Shown one piece after another: positions 34,154-42,612 of a stretch of DNA of 64,000 nt. This DNA is from Vibrio sp. 10N. Its GTDB lineage: Bacteria; Pseudomonadota; Gammaproteobacteria; Enterobacterales; Vibrionaceae. The stretch lies in assembly GCF_036245475.1 (NCBI RefSeq), contig NZ_BTPM01000002.1, forward strand, positions 1,178,001 through 1,242,000. The letters are read 5' to 3'. Position 1 is the stretch's first letter. Each line of letters starts with the position of its first letter. Below the pieces are notes generated by a model. It ran no database searches and had not been told where the DNA came from. It saw nothing but the letters and a program-made list of their open reading frames with translations. The position numbers and the translations under genes were made by a program.

Positions 34154-34669
34154 CTATAAGGGCAGTCGAAAACCAACTAGGAACGTATTTTCAGGTAAGA
34201 AACGGGCGTCGGTGTGTGAAGTGTGAATGTCGGTTTTAAACTCGGCATAAACAGGCACTTCTTCGTGCTGAACTCGAAAACCAATATTTGAGCTAAAACC
34301 AAGATGACCATCTCTGTTCATGCCCTCTATTTCATTGTTCATGACACCTGCCGTCATGCCTCCCTCTACAAAAGGGCGAAGTTCAAAACTGTTTGGTAAA
34401 GCGAAGTTGTAGCCAAGCTCCAAAGCAAAACCGCCACCGGTATAATCGATACTGCTATCTGTGCCTTTGTAGAGATCGAAGTTAATCCCTAAGTATTGAT
34501 TAAGCTCCAACCCCACTGTGGCATTGACTGCCGAGTGGTTTCCTTCAAGGGAGGCATAACCCAAACCGCCTCTAAACTTTAAGTCAGAATCTGTCGTGTG
34601 AGCGTTGGCACCACCAGTGAAGACCAGCGCGGACAATGCCATAATGGAAATGATACGAATGTTTTTCAT
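34154..34669 (-). CDS. Small outer-membrane beta-barrel protein
   Basis: A 171-aa protein with a signal peptide (ends GGANA) and about eight amphipathic strands, like the OmpA N-terminal or OmpX-type barrel. The strand pattern (LKFRGGLGYASLEG, VNATVGLELNQYLGINFDLY) ends in FLVGFRLPL. It is the first gene of the exported MBL operon, 93 nt before the hydrolase, and is divergent from the LysR gene. Confidence 0.75.
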   Translation of the reverse strand: MKNIRIISIMALSALVFTGGANAHTTDSDLKFRGGLGYASLEGNHSAVNATVGLELNQYLGINFDLYKGTDSSIDYTGGGFALELGYNFALPNSFELRPFVEGGMTAGVMNNEIEGMNRDGHLGFSSNIGFRVQHEEVPVYAEFKTDIHTSHTDARFLPENTFLVGFRLPL

Positions 34670-34733
34670 AGTTGAATTCTCTTAATCTCTGAACAAGCAA
34701 TCACCTCCCTGTGCTGTTGAGAATAAGCTTAGA

Positions 34734-34783
34734 CATTTATGAAAATAATATAAATAAAGTAATAAACCCAACAAACATAAATG
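34734..34783. promoter_or_regulatory. Candidate LysR operator region with CATTTATG/CATAAATG repeats
   Basis: CATTTATG (34734-34741) and its exact reverse complement CATAAATG (34776-34783) lie 34 nt apart in a very A/T-rich stretch between the divergent barrel and LysR genes. LysR regulators usually bind such intergenic sites. This is inference from position and symmetry. Confidence 0.35.
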
Positions 34784-34894
34784 AAATTTATATTTTAATT
34801 GGTATGGCTCTCTTACAAAGCAAGCCATCTCACCTAATTGACAGCACCTAACCCTCTGCTAGGATAGAGATATCATCTATCAGATCAGTTTGTT

Positions 34895-35740
34895 ATGGAC
34901 TTAAACCTTCTATCCACTTTTAGCGCAGTGTATCGACACCGCTCTATCACTCTAGCAGCAGAAGAGCTTAACCTTACTCAGCCAGCGGTGAGTGCAGCCT
35001 TGAAACGATTAGAAGGTGTGGTGGGAAAGACGTTGTTCGTTCGATCAGGAAGGGGAATCGCACCAACTGGCGCGGCCGTGGCACTGTCCGATAAGATCGA
35101 AATGCCACTCGCGGTACTTGAGACGATAGAGAAGCGACAAGAGATCACTCGAGTCTACTGCAGTGAGAGCCTAATGCATCTGGTCTGTGACTTACCTGGG
35201 CTCTCTTTTGTTGAGGCGCCGCTTAGTGAAAAACAATTGCTCGCCGATATAGACTCACAAAAGGTTCACCTTGCCATCGATTTCGCCACAAGCACCAGCC
35301 AAGCACACGTTGTGGAAGACATTATTGAAGAACCCGCCGTTTGTGTGTGCAGAAAAGATCATCCAGATATCGGTGATTCACTCTCTTACGAAGACTACTA
35401 TCGAGCCCAACATATCGCCCTGAAAATTCGTCGTAATAACGCCAATATGATGGATTATTTATCACAAAAGCCCAGCCCACCAAGAGTCATCAAAGCAGAA
35501 ACCGGTTCTGTATCGAGTATGCTTGCTCTCGCCGCCACAACGAATCTACTAGGGGCATCAACGCTGTCGCTCGCCAAACATTTGGCTCCAATGTTAAACC
35601 TGAAAATATTCCCGATCCCACTAGAAATACGCAACGTTCAGCACCGTATGATCTACCACCGACGTTTTGTAAACGATGAAGATCATAAGGCGACACGGGA
35701 AATACTGAAATCGGTGATTCAAAACAACCAGTATCAATAA
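34895..35740 (+). CDS. LysR-family transcriptional regulator
   Basis: A 281-aa regulator with the N-terminal winged helix (residues 1-60: LLSTFSAVYRHRSITLAAEELNLTQPAVSAALKRLE). A PBP-like effector domain begins near residue 85. It is divergent from the operon of four exported proteins at 31.5-34.7 kb and is the natural candidate to control it. It is a little shorter than average LysR proteins (about 300 aa). The ribosome site is weak. Confidence 0.92.
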   Translation: MDLNLLSTFSAVYRHRSITLAAEELNLTQPAVSAALKRLEGVVGKTLFVRSGRGIAPTGAAVALSDKIEMPLAVLETIEKRQEITRVYCSESLMHLVCDLPGLSFVEAPLSEKQLLADIDSQKVHLAIDFATSTSQAHVVEDIIEEPAVCVCRKDHPDIGDSLSYEDYYRAQHIALKIRRNNANMMDYLSQKPSPPRVIKAETGSVSSMLALAATTNLLGASTLSLAKHLAPMLNLKIFPIPLEIRNVQHRMIYHRRFVNDEDHKATREILKSVIQNNQYQ

Positions 35741-35868
35741 AAATTAACACCGTCGCTTTGGCCTAATTGCAAGTTAGGCAAGTGGGAACTTTGGTGAGCA
35801 ACATATTTGACGATAAGTCATTTATTAAGCAACGGTTAAACAGATATTACTTTGACTACAAACATCTA

Positions 35869-35898
35869 GAGGCAATACTTTTATGTATTGCCTCTTTA
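35869..35898 (+). terminator. Terminator-like hairpin, 130 nt after the LysR gene
   Basis: Stem GAGGCAATAC / GTATTGCCTC with a 6-nt loop, then TTTACT. It faces the plus strand. It could end the LysR transcript or a short independent RNA. Its stem recurs at 45449-45470. Confidence 0.65.
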
Positions 35899-35937
35899 CT
35901 ATCTGCTTAAGCGCTATTTGCTATAGAGTCTTCAGGT

Positions 35938-36336
35938 TTAGAACTTCCAAGATACACCTAAGTCCACACCCACTCCAACATCCGCACCATCATTAAATTT
36001 AACTTCCGGCGTTGCAAACAGGTCAACATCCAAGTTTTTTACTGGCTTCCAGCGCAGACCAACAGGAGCATGCACATCAACACGTTCGCTGTTCCAGTTA
36101 TAACCGACACCACCCTCAACAAACCAGCTGATGTTATGTTCCGCAGAGATTGGCTTTTCTAGAAAAGCGAAACCACCATTCACATAGTTGTCTTTTACAC
36201 CAACAATCACTTTATCGAACTGAAACGTGACACCGCGTCTTGTATCTGCACCCAACTCAAACGCTTGTGCGGTTGTTGTAAGTGCCAGAATACCAGTGGT
36301 TGCCAATGCTAATTTCGTGATGAATGTGTTTTTCAA
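35938..36336 (-). CDS. Small exported beta-barrel-like protein
   Basis: A 132-aa protein if it starts at the TTG at 36334-36336 (KNTFITKLALATTGILAL), which has GAGG 8 nt before it. An alternative TTG at 36354 adds six residues. The signal peptide ends near TTAQA. The mature 105 residues are alternating beta strands (GVTFQFDKVIVGVKDNYVNG, VDLFATPEVKFNDG) ending VSWKF, as in small outer-membrane or periplasmic barrels. No family was recognised. Confidence 0.65.
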   Translation of the reverse strand: MKNTFITKLALATTGILALTTTAQAFELGADTRRGVTFQFDKVIVGVKDNYVNGGFAFLEKPISAEHNISWFVEGGVGYNWNSERVDVHAPVGLRWKPVKNLDVDLFATPEVKFNDGADVGVGVDLGVSWKF

Positions 36337-36648
36337 AGTCGTTGCCTCAATCAAGCCATCCTAAGCGGTTCAATCCTCGTTGATGAAAGTCGGACACTTA
36401 TGCCATTTGCTGCGAAAAGTTATTTACTAGCAGCTATAGCCTCTCAATAGTGTCTACGACCAAGTGATGGAGCGTATTGTAGGGCGGGATAATTTTGGTA
36501 CTTACCATTTAGCGCCATGGTAGTGAAAAACGACTCGACATTAACTGGGAAGCATAAATATGATTAATGGTACAAACTAAATTGGCTGCCTATATCTAAA
36601 GCGATTAGGTGGTTAATCTTCTCAGCGAATCCTAAACAAGAGAAAATA
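36337..36648. other. Divergent intergenic region before the 87-aa gene
   Basis: 312 nt with a ribosome-site-like AAGAGAA before 36649. No regulator site or RNA was recognised. Confidence 0.3.
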
Positions 36649-36912
36649 ATGACGACACTTAACCCCTATGAGTACCAAAACCAAGAAAATACTCACGCAT
36701 CTCCAATCTGGATCGGAACACAGATGCGAAACGTAAGACAGGGAGTCGCCGCCGCTAATCGACAGGAGTTAGAGTATATAGAGCGCGCTTACCAAAGCTG
36801 GGAGAATCTTATCGCTTACGGCATGGCGCCCTCAATGATTTGCCATCTGGCTGATATCACTCCTGCAGATCTAATTCACATACGCTATCTCGCCACCAGA
36901 GAAAAACGATAA
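36649..36912 (+). CDS. Small conserved-looking hypothetical protein
   Basis: An 87-aa soluble protein. The start follows CAAGAGAAAATA. The first 20 residues are polar; the rest looks like three helices, the last part resembling a helix-turn-helix (LIAYGMAPSMICHLADITPADLIHI). It could be a small DNA-binding protein, but this is weak. No family was recognised and no operon partner is present. Confidence 0.55.
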   Translation: MTTLNPYEYQNQENTHASPIWIGTQMRNVRQGVAAANRQELEYIERAYQSWENLIAYGMAPSMICHLADITPADLIHIRYLATREKR

Positions 36913-37044
36913 AGACATAGGATATTGAGACAATAAAGTCTGCGAAAACTTAAAGATAAAATGAGAAGAAGGGGGCACACCTTGTGTAACAAAACCGTTT
37001 ATTAGGCAAAAAGTATAGACAGACTCTCCCTCAACATCCGAAAA

Positions 37045-37920
37045 TCAAACGGTTGTACGGATCAATTTAAAAAAGTGTTTCGCCAGATTCCCTAGTCCAT
37101 CAACTTCATTTGCCATTAAATAGAAGGCACTTCTTTTAGTCTGGTTCAAGCCTAAGGGAAGTGGCTTTAGCTCTCCATTAGTGATACTTGTTTGCACCTC
37201 TTCAATCGGGAGCCACGCATAACCCAAGCCTCGGCTAACAAGCAGTATTGATGTACTAACATTACCCACAGTCCATCGCTGATTGGCGCCCAACCACCCG
37301 TGATCTAATTTTGGCCCTATGCCTGTGTCACGCACCACGATTTGACGATAAGGAATTAAGTCATCCAATGACAATTCCGTGTCTCGATGGTGTAATGGAT
37401 GCTCTGGATGAGCCACTGCGATAAATTCTACGGGGTCGACTTCCTCAAAGTATCGGTCGGCGATGGGGTACGCACCGATAGCAACGTCTACTTCATTGCG
37501 CTTTAGCAACTCTGTTGTTCCCCCTAGTGTTGATTCGAATAATTCGATATTTGCATTAGGGAACAAATCCGACAATGTAGTTAACGCATGCAATAAACAC
37601 TGTCTTGGGAAAACCTGGTCGACAGCAACACGTAACAATCCATCTTGCGAAGACTTCAACTGCTGCGTCAATGCTTCAAGGTTGTCCGCGTCATCAATAA
37701 GATGTATAGCACGACGTAATACGAGCTCTCCCGCTTGAGTCAACACCACCTTTCGTCCTATCACCTTTAACAAACGTAATTCCAAAATAGACTCTAGTTT
37801 TTGTATAGAATGGTGCACGGTTGAAGGACTTTTTTTAACTGCATCTGCAGCTTGATTGAAACCACCGTGGTCAACAACTGCGCGGAACATGCGCCATTGT
37901 TCCAGTGTGACTTTAGACAT
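37045..37920 (-). CDS. LysR-family transcriptional regulator
   Basis: A 291-aa regulator starting at ATG 37918-37920 (MSKVTLEQWRMF), 8 nt after the stop of the upstream YqjG-like gene. A GTG four codons earlier is possible. The winged helix is residues 3-60 (HGGFNQAADAVKKSPSTVHHSIQKLE). The effector domain follows, with the C-terminal GLGYAWLPIEE typical of LysR. It is co-directional with the doxX-yqjG-yqjG genes, so the operon may end with its own regulator. A second LysR gene is divergent from that operon at 40.5 kb. Confidence 0.9.
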   Translation of the reverse strand: MSKVTLEQWRMFRAVVDHGGFNQAADAVKKSPSTVHHSIQKLESILELRLLKVIGRKVVLTQAGELVLRRAIHLIDDADNLEALTQQLKSSQDGLLRVAVDQVFPRQCLLHALTTLSDLFPNANIELFESTLGGTTELLKRNEVDVAIGAYPIADRYFEEVDPVEFIAVAHPEHPLHHRDTELSLDDLIPYRQIVVRDTGIGPKLDHGWLGANQRWTVGNVSTSILLVSRGLGYAWLPIEEVQTSITNGELKPLPLGLNQTKRSAFYLMANEVDGLGNLAKHFFKLIRTTV

Positions 37921-37928
37921 GCTTAACC

Positions 37929-38924
37929 TCACTCGACAACGGAGAACGCAGGCTCTAGGCCGATTGGAACTATCCCATGTGGGTTACGCAACGGACTCAC
38001 TGAGTGATATCCTTTGCGATAAACATCCAGCTCTATAGTTTTGGCAACATTAGGAAGACTGACCATATCTCGCAAATAACGTGACAATTGCGGGTAGTCG
38101 CGCAGTGCTCGCAAGTTACATTTAAACGCAGTGAAGTAGGCGACATCAAAACGAACCAATGTTGGCAGTAAGCGCCAGTCCGCTTCCGTCACGTGTTGAC
38201 CAAGTAGATAGCGACTTTCTGACAATCGCAGCTCCAGACTATCAAGCGCGGAGAACACGTTGGCAACGGCTTCATTGTATGCGGCCTGTGTACGAGCGAA
38301 ACCAGCTTGGTATACCCCATTGTTGAGATTTCGATAGATGAATTCATTGAGTTCATCGACGTCTTTTTTCAGTGAATCGGGGTAAAAGTTCTGGGTATCA
38401 CCGGTGATATCATTAAAAGCGCTGTTGAACATGCGAATGATATCGGCTGATTCTGTACTAACGATTTTGCCTTGCTCTTTGTCCCACAGTACAGGCACGG
38501 TTACACGACCGGTATAATTTGAGTCGGCTTTTGAGTACAGTTGATGCAAGGCAGTCAGCCCTAAAAGGGTGTCGGTAAACCTGGACTCACCCTTTGCATT
38601 ATTCGCTTCAAATACCCACCCCTCACCAGTTCTTAATGGCTTGACCAGTGATAGTGACACCACCTTTTCCAGATGCTTAACACTCCGGTAGATCAAGGTT
38701 CGATGTGCCCAGGGGCAGTTCAGCGCGGCGAATAGATGATAGCGTCCGGCTTCTGCCTTAAAGCCTCCTACCCCAGAAACGCCAGCACTGCCATCTGGTG
38801 TGACCCAGTGCCTAAACTGAGCACTATCACGTTGAAACTTCCCATTGGTCCGTTGATATTGTTGTTGCTCCAACGCTCTTAGCTCATCATCGTTTAACCA
38901 TTGACCTGCGACTAGCTTTCCCAT
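37929..38924 (-). CDS. Glutathionyl-hydroquinone reductase (YqjG/Xi-class GST), copy A
   Basis: A 331-aa enzyme that removes glutathione from glutathionyl-hydroquinones. The start is ATG 38922-38924 (MGKLVAGQW) with AAGGAG before it; a longer frame to 39143 overlaps the neighbour and is rejected. The Xi-class catalytic motif NCPWAHRT has its cysteine at residue 70. The long RFTDTLLGLTALHQLYSKAD segment and GRVTVPVLWDK follow, with the helical domain after them. It shares extensive identity with the next gene upstream (for example ADxNYTGRVTVPVLWDK), so the two are tandem paralogues. Confidence 0.92.
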   Translation of the reverse strand: MGKLVAGQWLNDDELRALEQQQYQRTNGKFQRDSAQFRHWVTPDGSAGVSGVGGFKAEAGRYHLFAALNCPWAHRTLIYRSVKHLEKVVSLSLVKPLRTGEGWVFEANNAKGESRFTDTLLGLTALHQLYSKADSNYTGRVTVPVLWDKEQGKIVSTESADIIRMFNSAFNDITGDTQNFYPDSLKKDVDELNEFIYRNLNNGVYQAGFARTQAAYNEAVANVFSALDSLELRLSESRYLLGQHVTEADWRLLPTLVRFDVAYFTAFKCNLRALRDYPQLSRYLRDMVSLPNVAKTIELDVYRKGYHSVSPLRNPHGIVPIGLEPAFSVVE

Positions 38925-38949
38925 ACTCAGACTCCTTCTCAACTGCCAG

Positions 38950-39930
38950 TCAAGACAATAACTCTCGGCCATGGGGTTGTGTAAAATCGATGATTGGTCC
39001 AACAGGGATGATACGCGTTGGATTAATCGTTTCGTGGCTAGCATAGTAGTGCGCTTTAATGTAATCCAATGCCACTGTTTCTGCGACTCCGGGAGTCTGA
39101 TACAGGTCGCGCAAATAGCCCCATACATGAGGATAGTCGACAATACGACGAAGGTTACACTTGAAGTGGCCTACGTAAACGGCATCGAACCGAACTAAGG
39201 TGGTAAACAGTCGCCAATCCGCTTCTGTCACTTCTTTGCCAGTTAGGTATCGATGAGTTGTTAGCCTGCTTTCCAACTTATCCAGCGCCTCAAAGACCTG
39301 TCTGACGGCTTCATCATAAGCATTTTGTGTTGTTGCAAAGCCCGCTCGATACACCCCATTGTTAATGTTAGGGTAGATAAAGTCGTTAAGTTCATCGATC
39401 TCTTGCTGCTTGTCGCTGGGATAAAAATCGATGGGTGTTGCCCCTACGTCATCAAATGCGTCATTGAACATACGGATGATTTCTGCCGATTCATTGCTGA
39501 CGATAGTTTGGGTTTTCTTATCCCAAAGCACCGGTACCGTGACTCTTCCGGTATAATTAGCGTCTGCTTTGGTGTAAATCTGATGCAAGAACTCTGCATG
39601 ATGGATTGGATCCGCAATAACCTTGTCCCCAGGTAGAAAACTCCAACCATTCTCGCCCATAAACGAATTCACAACCGACATTGATATCATCTCCTCGAGT
39701 CCCTTCAGCTTACGATAAATAATCGTACGATGCGCCCAGGGACAAGCTAGTGACACGTACAAATGGTAGCGATCTGGTTCTGCTTTAAATCCACCTACCC
39801 CCGTCGGTCCGGCACTGCCATCTTTAGTAATCCAGTTTCGAAAGCTCGAAGCTTTGCGTACGAATTTTCCTCCGGTTGACTTAGTTTCGTACCAATCGTT
39901 ATGCCATTGTCCGTTGATTAACTTCCCCAT
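38950..39930 (-). CDS. yqjG: Glutathionyl-hydroquinone reductase (YqjG/Xi-class GST), copy B
   Basis: A 326-aa paralogue of the following gene and the closer one to E. coli YqjG in length (328 aa). The catalytic motif ACPWAHRT has its cysteine at residue 63. The start MGKLINGQW follows GGAG. The preceding gene is a DoxX protein like YqjF; yqjF-yqjG is also an E. coli operon. It would reduce glutathionyl-(hydro)quinones in the cytoplasm during quinone or aromatic stress. It lies 25 nt before copy A. Confidence 0.93.
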   Translation of the reverse strand: MGKLINGQWHNDWYETKSTGGKFVRKASSFRNWITKDGSAGPTGVGGFKAEPDRYHLYVSLACPWAHRTIIYRKLKGLEEMISMSVVNSFMGENGWSFLPGDKVIADPIHHAEFLHQIYTKADANYTGRVTVPVLWDKKTQTIVSNESAEIIRMFNDAFDDVGATPIDFYPSDKQQEIDELNDFIYPNINNGVYRAGFATTQNAYDEAVRQVFEALDKLESRLTTHRYLTGKEVTEADWRLFTTLVRFDAVYVGHFKCNLRRIVDYPHVWGYLRDLYQTPGVAETVALDYIKAHYYASHETINPTRIIPVGPIIDFTQPHGRELLS

Positions 39931-39998
39931 GATGTGATCTCCTTTATGGTTACAAAGTGGACGTGGTTAATTCGTCCTGGTTTTCACCTTCAATTCGG

Positions 39999-40382
39999 TT
40001 ACTTCTGACGATTGTCGAGTGAATAAGCACCTGCGCCTTGAGCAAACAAAATTAAAAACGCGCCAGCCAAAGAGATATTTTTCATAAAATTGGTCATTTC
40101 TGCAGGGTTACTAAAGTCGGCGTGGAACAAAATGGCAGACATCACACTAAATCCTGCTAACGCGACAGCGGCAACTTTAGTTTTCCATCCCAAAACGATG
40201 GCAAGACCGGCAATAACTTCTGTCAGAATTACGAGCGGTAAAAGTGCTCCTGGTACGCCCATCATCTCCATATAACCTTGAGTTTGCTCGTATTGGCCTA
40301 TTTTGCTAAAACCCGACATAACAAAAATAAGAGCGAGAAATAGACGGCCTGCTGGTGCTGATAATTGTTGTAGCTTGTTCAT
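39999..40382 (-). CDS. DoxX-family inner-membrane protein (YqjF-like)
   Basis: A 127-aa protein with four membrane segments (about residues 12-30, 45-62, 68-85, 98-118). The DoxX pattern is GRLFLALIFVMSGFSKIG and VIAGLAIVLGWKTK. The start follows AGGAGTGTCACT. It is the first gene of the operon with two YqjG-type reductases. In E. coli yqjF responds to aromatic compounds through the LysR regulator YhaJ; a LysR gene is divergent here too. Confidence 0.88.
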   Translation of the reverse strand: MNKLQQLSAPAGRLFLALIFVMSGFSKIGQYEQTQGYMEMMGVPGALLPLVILTEVIAGLAIVLGWKTKVAAVALAGFSVMSAILFHADFSNPAEMTNFMKNISLAGAFLILFAQGAGAYSLDNRQK

Positions 40383-40473
40383 AGTGACACTCCTAAAGAT
40401 AGTGAATTAAGTTGGTGTTGTTTCGATAAGTTCATATTAGTTGTTGACCAAATAACAATAAACATCAAAAATG

Positions 40474-40499
40474 GAGAATAATAATTCTCAAAATGAGAA
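40474..40499. promoter_or_regulatory. Overlapping inverted repeats, likely LysR operator
   Basis: GAGAAT-AATA-ATTCTC (40474-40489) overlaps TTCTC-AAAAT-GAGAA (40485-40499), giving three GAGAA half-sites in 26 nt. The element lies in the divergent region between the doxX-yqjG operon and the LysR gene at 40518, close to that gene's start. Confidence 0.55.
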
Positions 40500-40517
40500 C
40501 AATAAGGAGGAACGGTT

Positions 40518-41429
40518 GTGGGGCAATTAGAGATCATCAAGATTTTCATCACAGTTGTGGAGACGGGCAGTATTACCAAAGCCGCAGAGAGACTTGGCCT
40601 TGCCAAATCAGCGGTCAGTAAAAGGCTGGCAGAGTTAGAGCAGCTACTAGCAGTAAAGCTCATCAACCGAACCACCAGAAGTTCAAGTCTGACTGAGGCA
40701 GGAGAACGCTACTACCAGAAAAGTCGCCTAATTGTTGAAGAGATGGAGGAACTCAACGCCGAGATCGCTCACTCGCAGGGCACCCTCACAGGTAACTTAA
40801 AAATAGCCGCACCGCTTTCGTTTGGGTTGCATCATTTAACACCCGCTCTGAAAGAGTTCTGCCAACGACACCCGGAGTTAAAGCTCGACCTGGAGTTTTC
40901 TGATAAAAAAATTAATCTTGTCGAAGACGGCATCGACTTAGCCCTACGCATTGGCGAGCTCACTGACTCTTCGCTGAAAGCGAAACTGATTGCCAATATA
41001 GAGCATGTTCTGTGCGCCAGCCCGGGCTATCTGGCACAACATGGCACCCCCATGACGCCTGAAGACATACAACACCACCAGTTTCTCAAGTACAGCCAAA
41101 CACCACTTTCCGGCATCACGCTGACCGATGCTGATAATCACAGCCACCTCGCCCCCATAACGCCACACCTTGTGGCCAATAATGGCGACTTTCTAAAAGA
41201 TATGGCTACATCCGGGCATGGTATTGCTTTCTTGCCCCGCTTTATTGTCTGGAAGGAGCTCCAATCTGGGGCTCTTACGTCTATCTTAACGAACTATACT
41301 CTCAACAAGATCGGGGCGTATATTGTCTACCCTTCAACCCGTTTTCTCCCGCGAAAAAGTCGCTTATTCATTGATTTTCTCGCAGGCTACTATGGTAGCG
41401 TCCCCTATTGGGACAGCACGCTCTCATAA
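40518..41429 (+). CDS. LysR-family regulator (YhaJ-like)
   Basis: A 303-aa regulator starting at GTG 40518, 7 nt after AAGGAGG. The winged helix is ETGSITKAAERLGLAKSAVSKRLAELE (residues about 15-42), the CrgA/YhaJ branch of LysR. The effector domain has FLPRFIVWKEL near the end. It is divergent from doxX-yqjG-yqjG with 135 nt between and a three-half-site element in the gap. By analogy with YhaJ it probably senses a quinone or aromatic signal and controls that operon. Confidence 0.92.
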   Translation: MGQLEIIKIFITVVETGSITKAAERLGLAKSAVSKRLAELEQLLAVKLINRTTRSSSLTEAGERYYQKSRLIVEEMEELNAEIAHSQGTLTGNLKIAAPLSFGLHHLTPALKEFCQRHPELKLDLEFSDKKINLVEDGIDLALRIGELTDSSLKAKLIANIEHVLCASPGYLAQHGTPMTPEDIQHHQFLKYSQTPLSGITLTDADNHSHLAPITPHLVANNGDFLKDMATSGHGIAFLPRFIVWKELQSGALTSILTNYTLNKIGAYIVYPSTRFLPRKSRLFIDFLAGYYGSVPYWDSTLS

Positions 41430-41513
41430 TATTGCGCTTTTCACCCACGTCCCTATAAGACAAGGGACTTGGGTGGCAAGTTAAGCCACCCAATTCTCTC
41501 AACAACAAAATAC

Positions 41514-42488
41514 TTAGTTTGCTTGAGTCAGATCTTTGTAGGCAGCGGGCACATTTAATCCAGAATGTACCCAACCAAACAACGCGTAACCACCAAATTC
41601 AGGCATGCTTACACGCTTGACTGTTTCTTCTAAGGACAATCCCTCGTTCACCGCAAGCTGAACTTGCTCTTTTACCGTTTCCAGATAATCAATATGCCAT
41701 TGAATATCGGCTTTACTCATTACACTCCCGTGCCCCGGCACCACCCGAGCGTCCTCAGGTAAAAAGTCATACACTTTCTTGAACGTTTCGAGGGTAGCCA
41801 GCATATGGCCATCAAGTAGCCATGGTAAAGCAGGTTTGACAGCAACAATGGCATTACCTGTCCACATCACCTTAGACTCAGGTTCCCAAACAAACAGATC
41901 GCCGCCAGTCTGAGCAAAACCAAAATCGATGATGTGTACTGTCTTATCTCCCAAATCCAAAGCGATTTGGCTACCTGATTCAACTAGCACATCCCCAGTG
42001 GTAGGAACGATTTCCTCAATACCACGCCCCTGGCCAAAGTTATACATCATAAACTCCGTGTCGGCTTTAAAGTTGTTGTCGACATAGTCTTTAGTGTTTT
42101 GATGTTGAATGATCACAGACTGTTCAGGTAAGTACATGTTCCCGTATGAATGATCGCCATGATAACTGGTATTCACTGCATAGATTGTGGGCGACTTACC
42201 TCCAACCTTACCGACCATCTTTTGAACCTGTGCATTCAGGCGTTTGTTGAGCATGGTATCTATAATTAACACGCCTTCAGTGCCAGCAACCAGCCCACCA
42301 CTGGTTGCCACAGGAAACCCTTTAGCCTCTAATTTTTTTGCATTTGACGCATAGTAAGCGTAAACACCGTCCGACAGAGTTTCACTCACTAATTCCACTT
42401 TGTTGGCATCCCAAACAGGTTCATTAGCTCCAGCACTTAATGCTGTGAAGGACATCGCGCAAATCAGCAAGTTGTAGGTCATTTTCAT
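41514..42488 (-). CDS. Exported MBL-fold protein lacking the first motif histidine
   Basis: A 324-aa protein starting at ATG 42486-42488 (MKMTYNLLICAMSF), 7 nt after AAGGA; earlier ATGs at 42497 and beyond are less well placed. The signal peptide ends near LSAGA. The MBL core shows SGGLVAGTEGVLIIDTML, then S108-Y-H110-G-D112-H113 where HxHxDH is expected, so the first His is Ser. Later motifs VHIIDFGFAQTGGDLFVW and VVPGHGSVM are typical. It resembles the quinoprotein-associated zinc metallohydrolase branch. It is downstream of a large exported protein on the same strand, 124 nt apart. Confidence 0.82.
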   Translation of the reverse strand: MKMTYNLLICAMSFTALSAGANEPVWDANKVELVSETLSDGVYAYYASNAKKLEAKGFPVATSGGLVAGTEGVLIIDTMLNKRLNAQVQKMVGKVGGKSPTIYAVNTSYHGDHSYGNMYLPEQSVIIQHQNTKDYVDNNFKADTEFMMYNFGQGRGIEEIVPTTGDVLVESGSQIALDLGDKTVHIIDFGFAQTGGDLFVWEPESKVMWTGNAIVAVKPALPWLLDGHMLATLETFKKVYDFLPEDARVVPGHGSVMSKADIQWHIDYLETVKEQVQLAVNEGLSLEETVKRVSMPEFGGYALFGWVHSGLNVPAAYKDLTQAN

Positions 42489-42612
42489 TTGGTTCATCCT
42501 TTGCATATATTGTTTTATAAACGTAGGCACGGATGACTTAGAAATAAATTCGACGTTTTCACAATATTTATTCGATTTAATTGCGAACCTAACAAGCCTA
42601 GGTCCCCAACCG

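Noticed and set aside
38925..39143. N-terminal extension of YqjG copy A by 73 residues
   Set aside because: It overlaps copy B; the internal ATG at 38924 has a strong AAGGAG site and starts at the same MGKL motif as the paralogue.
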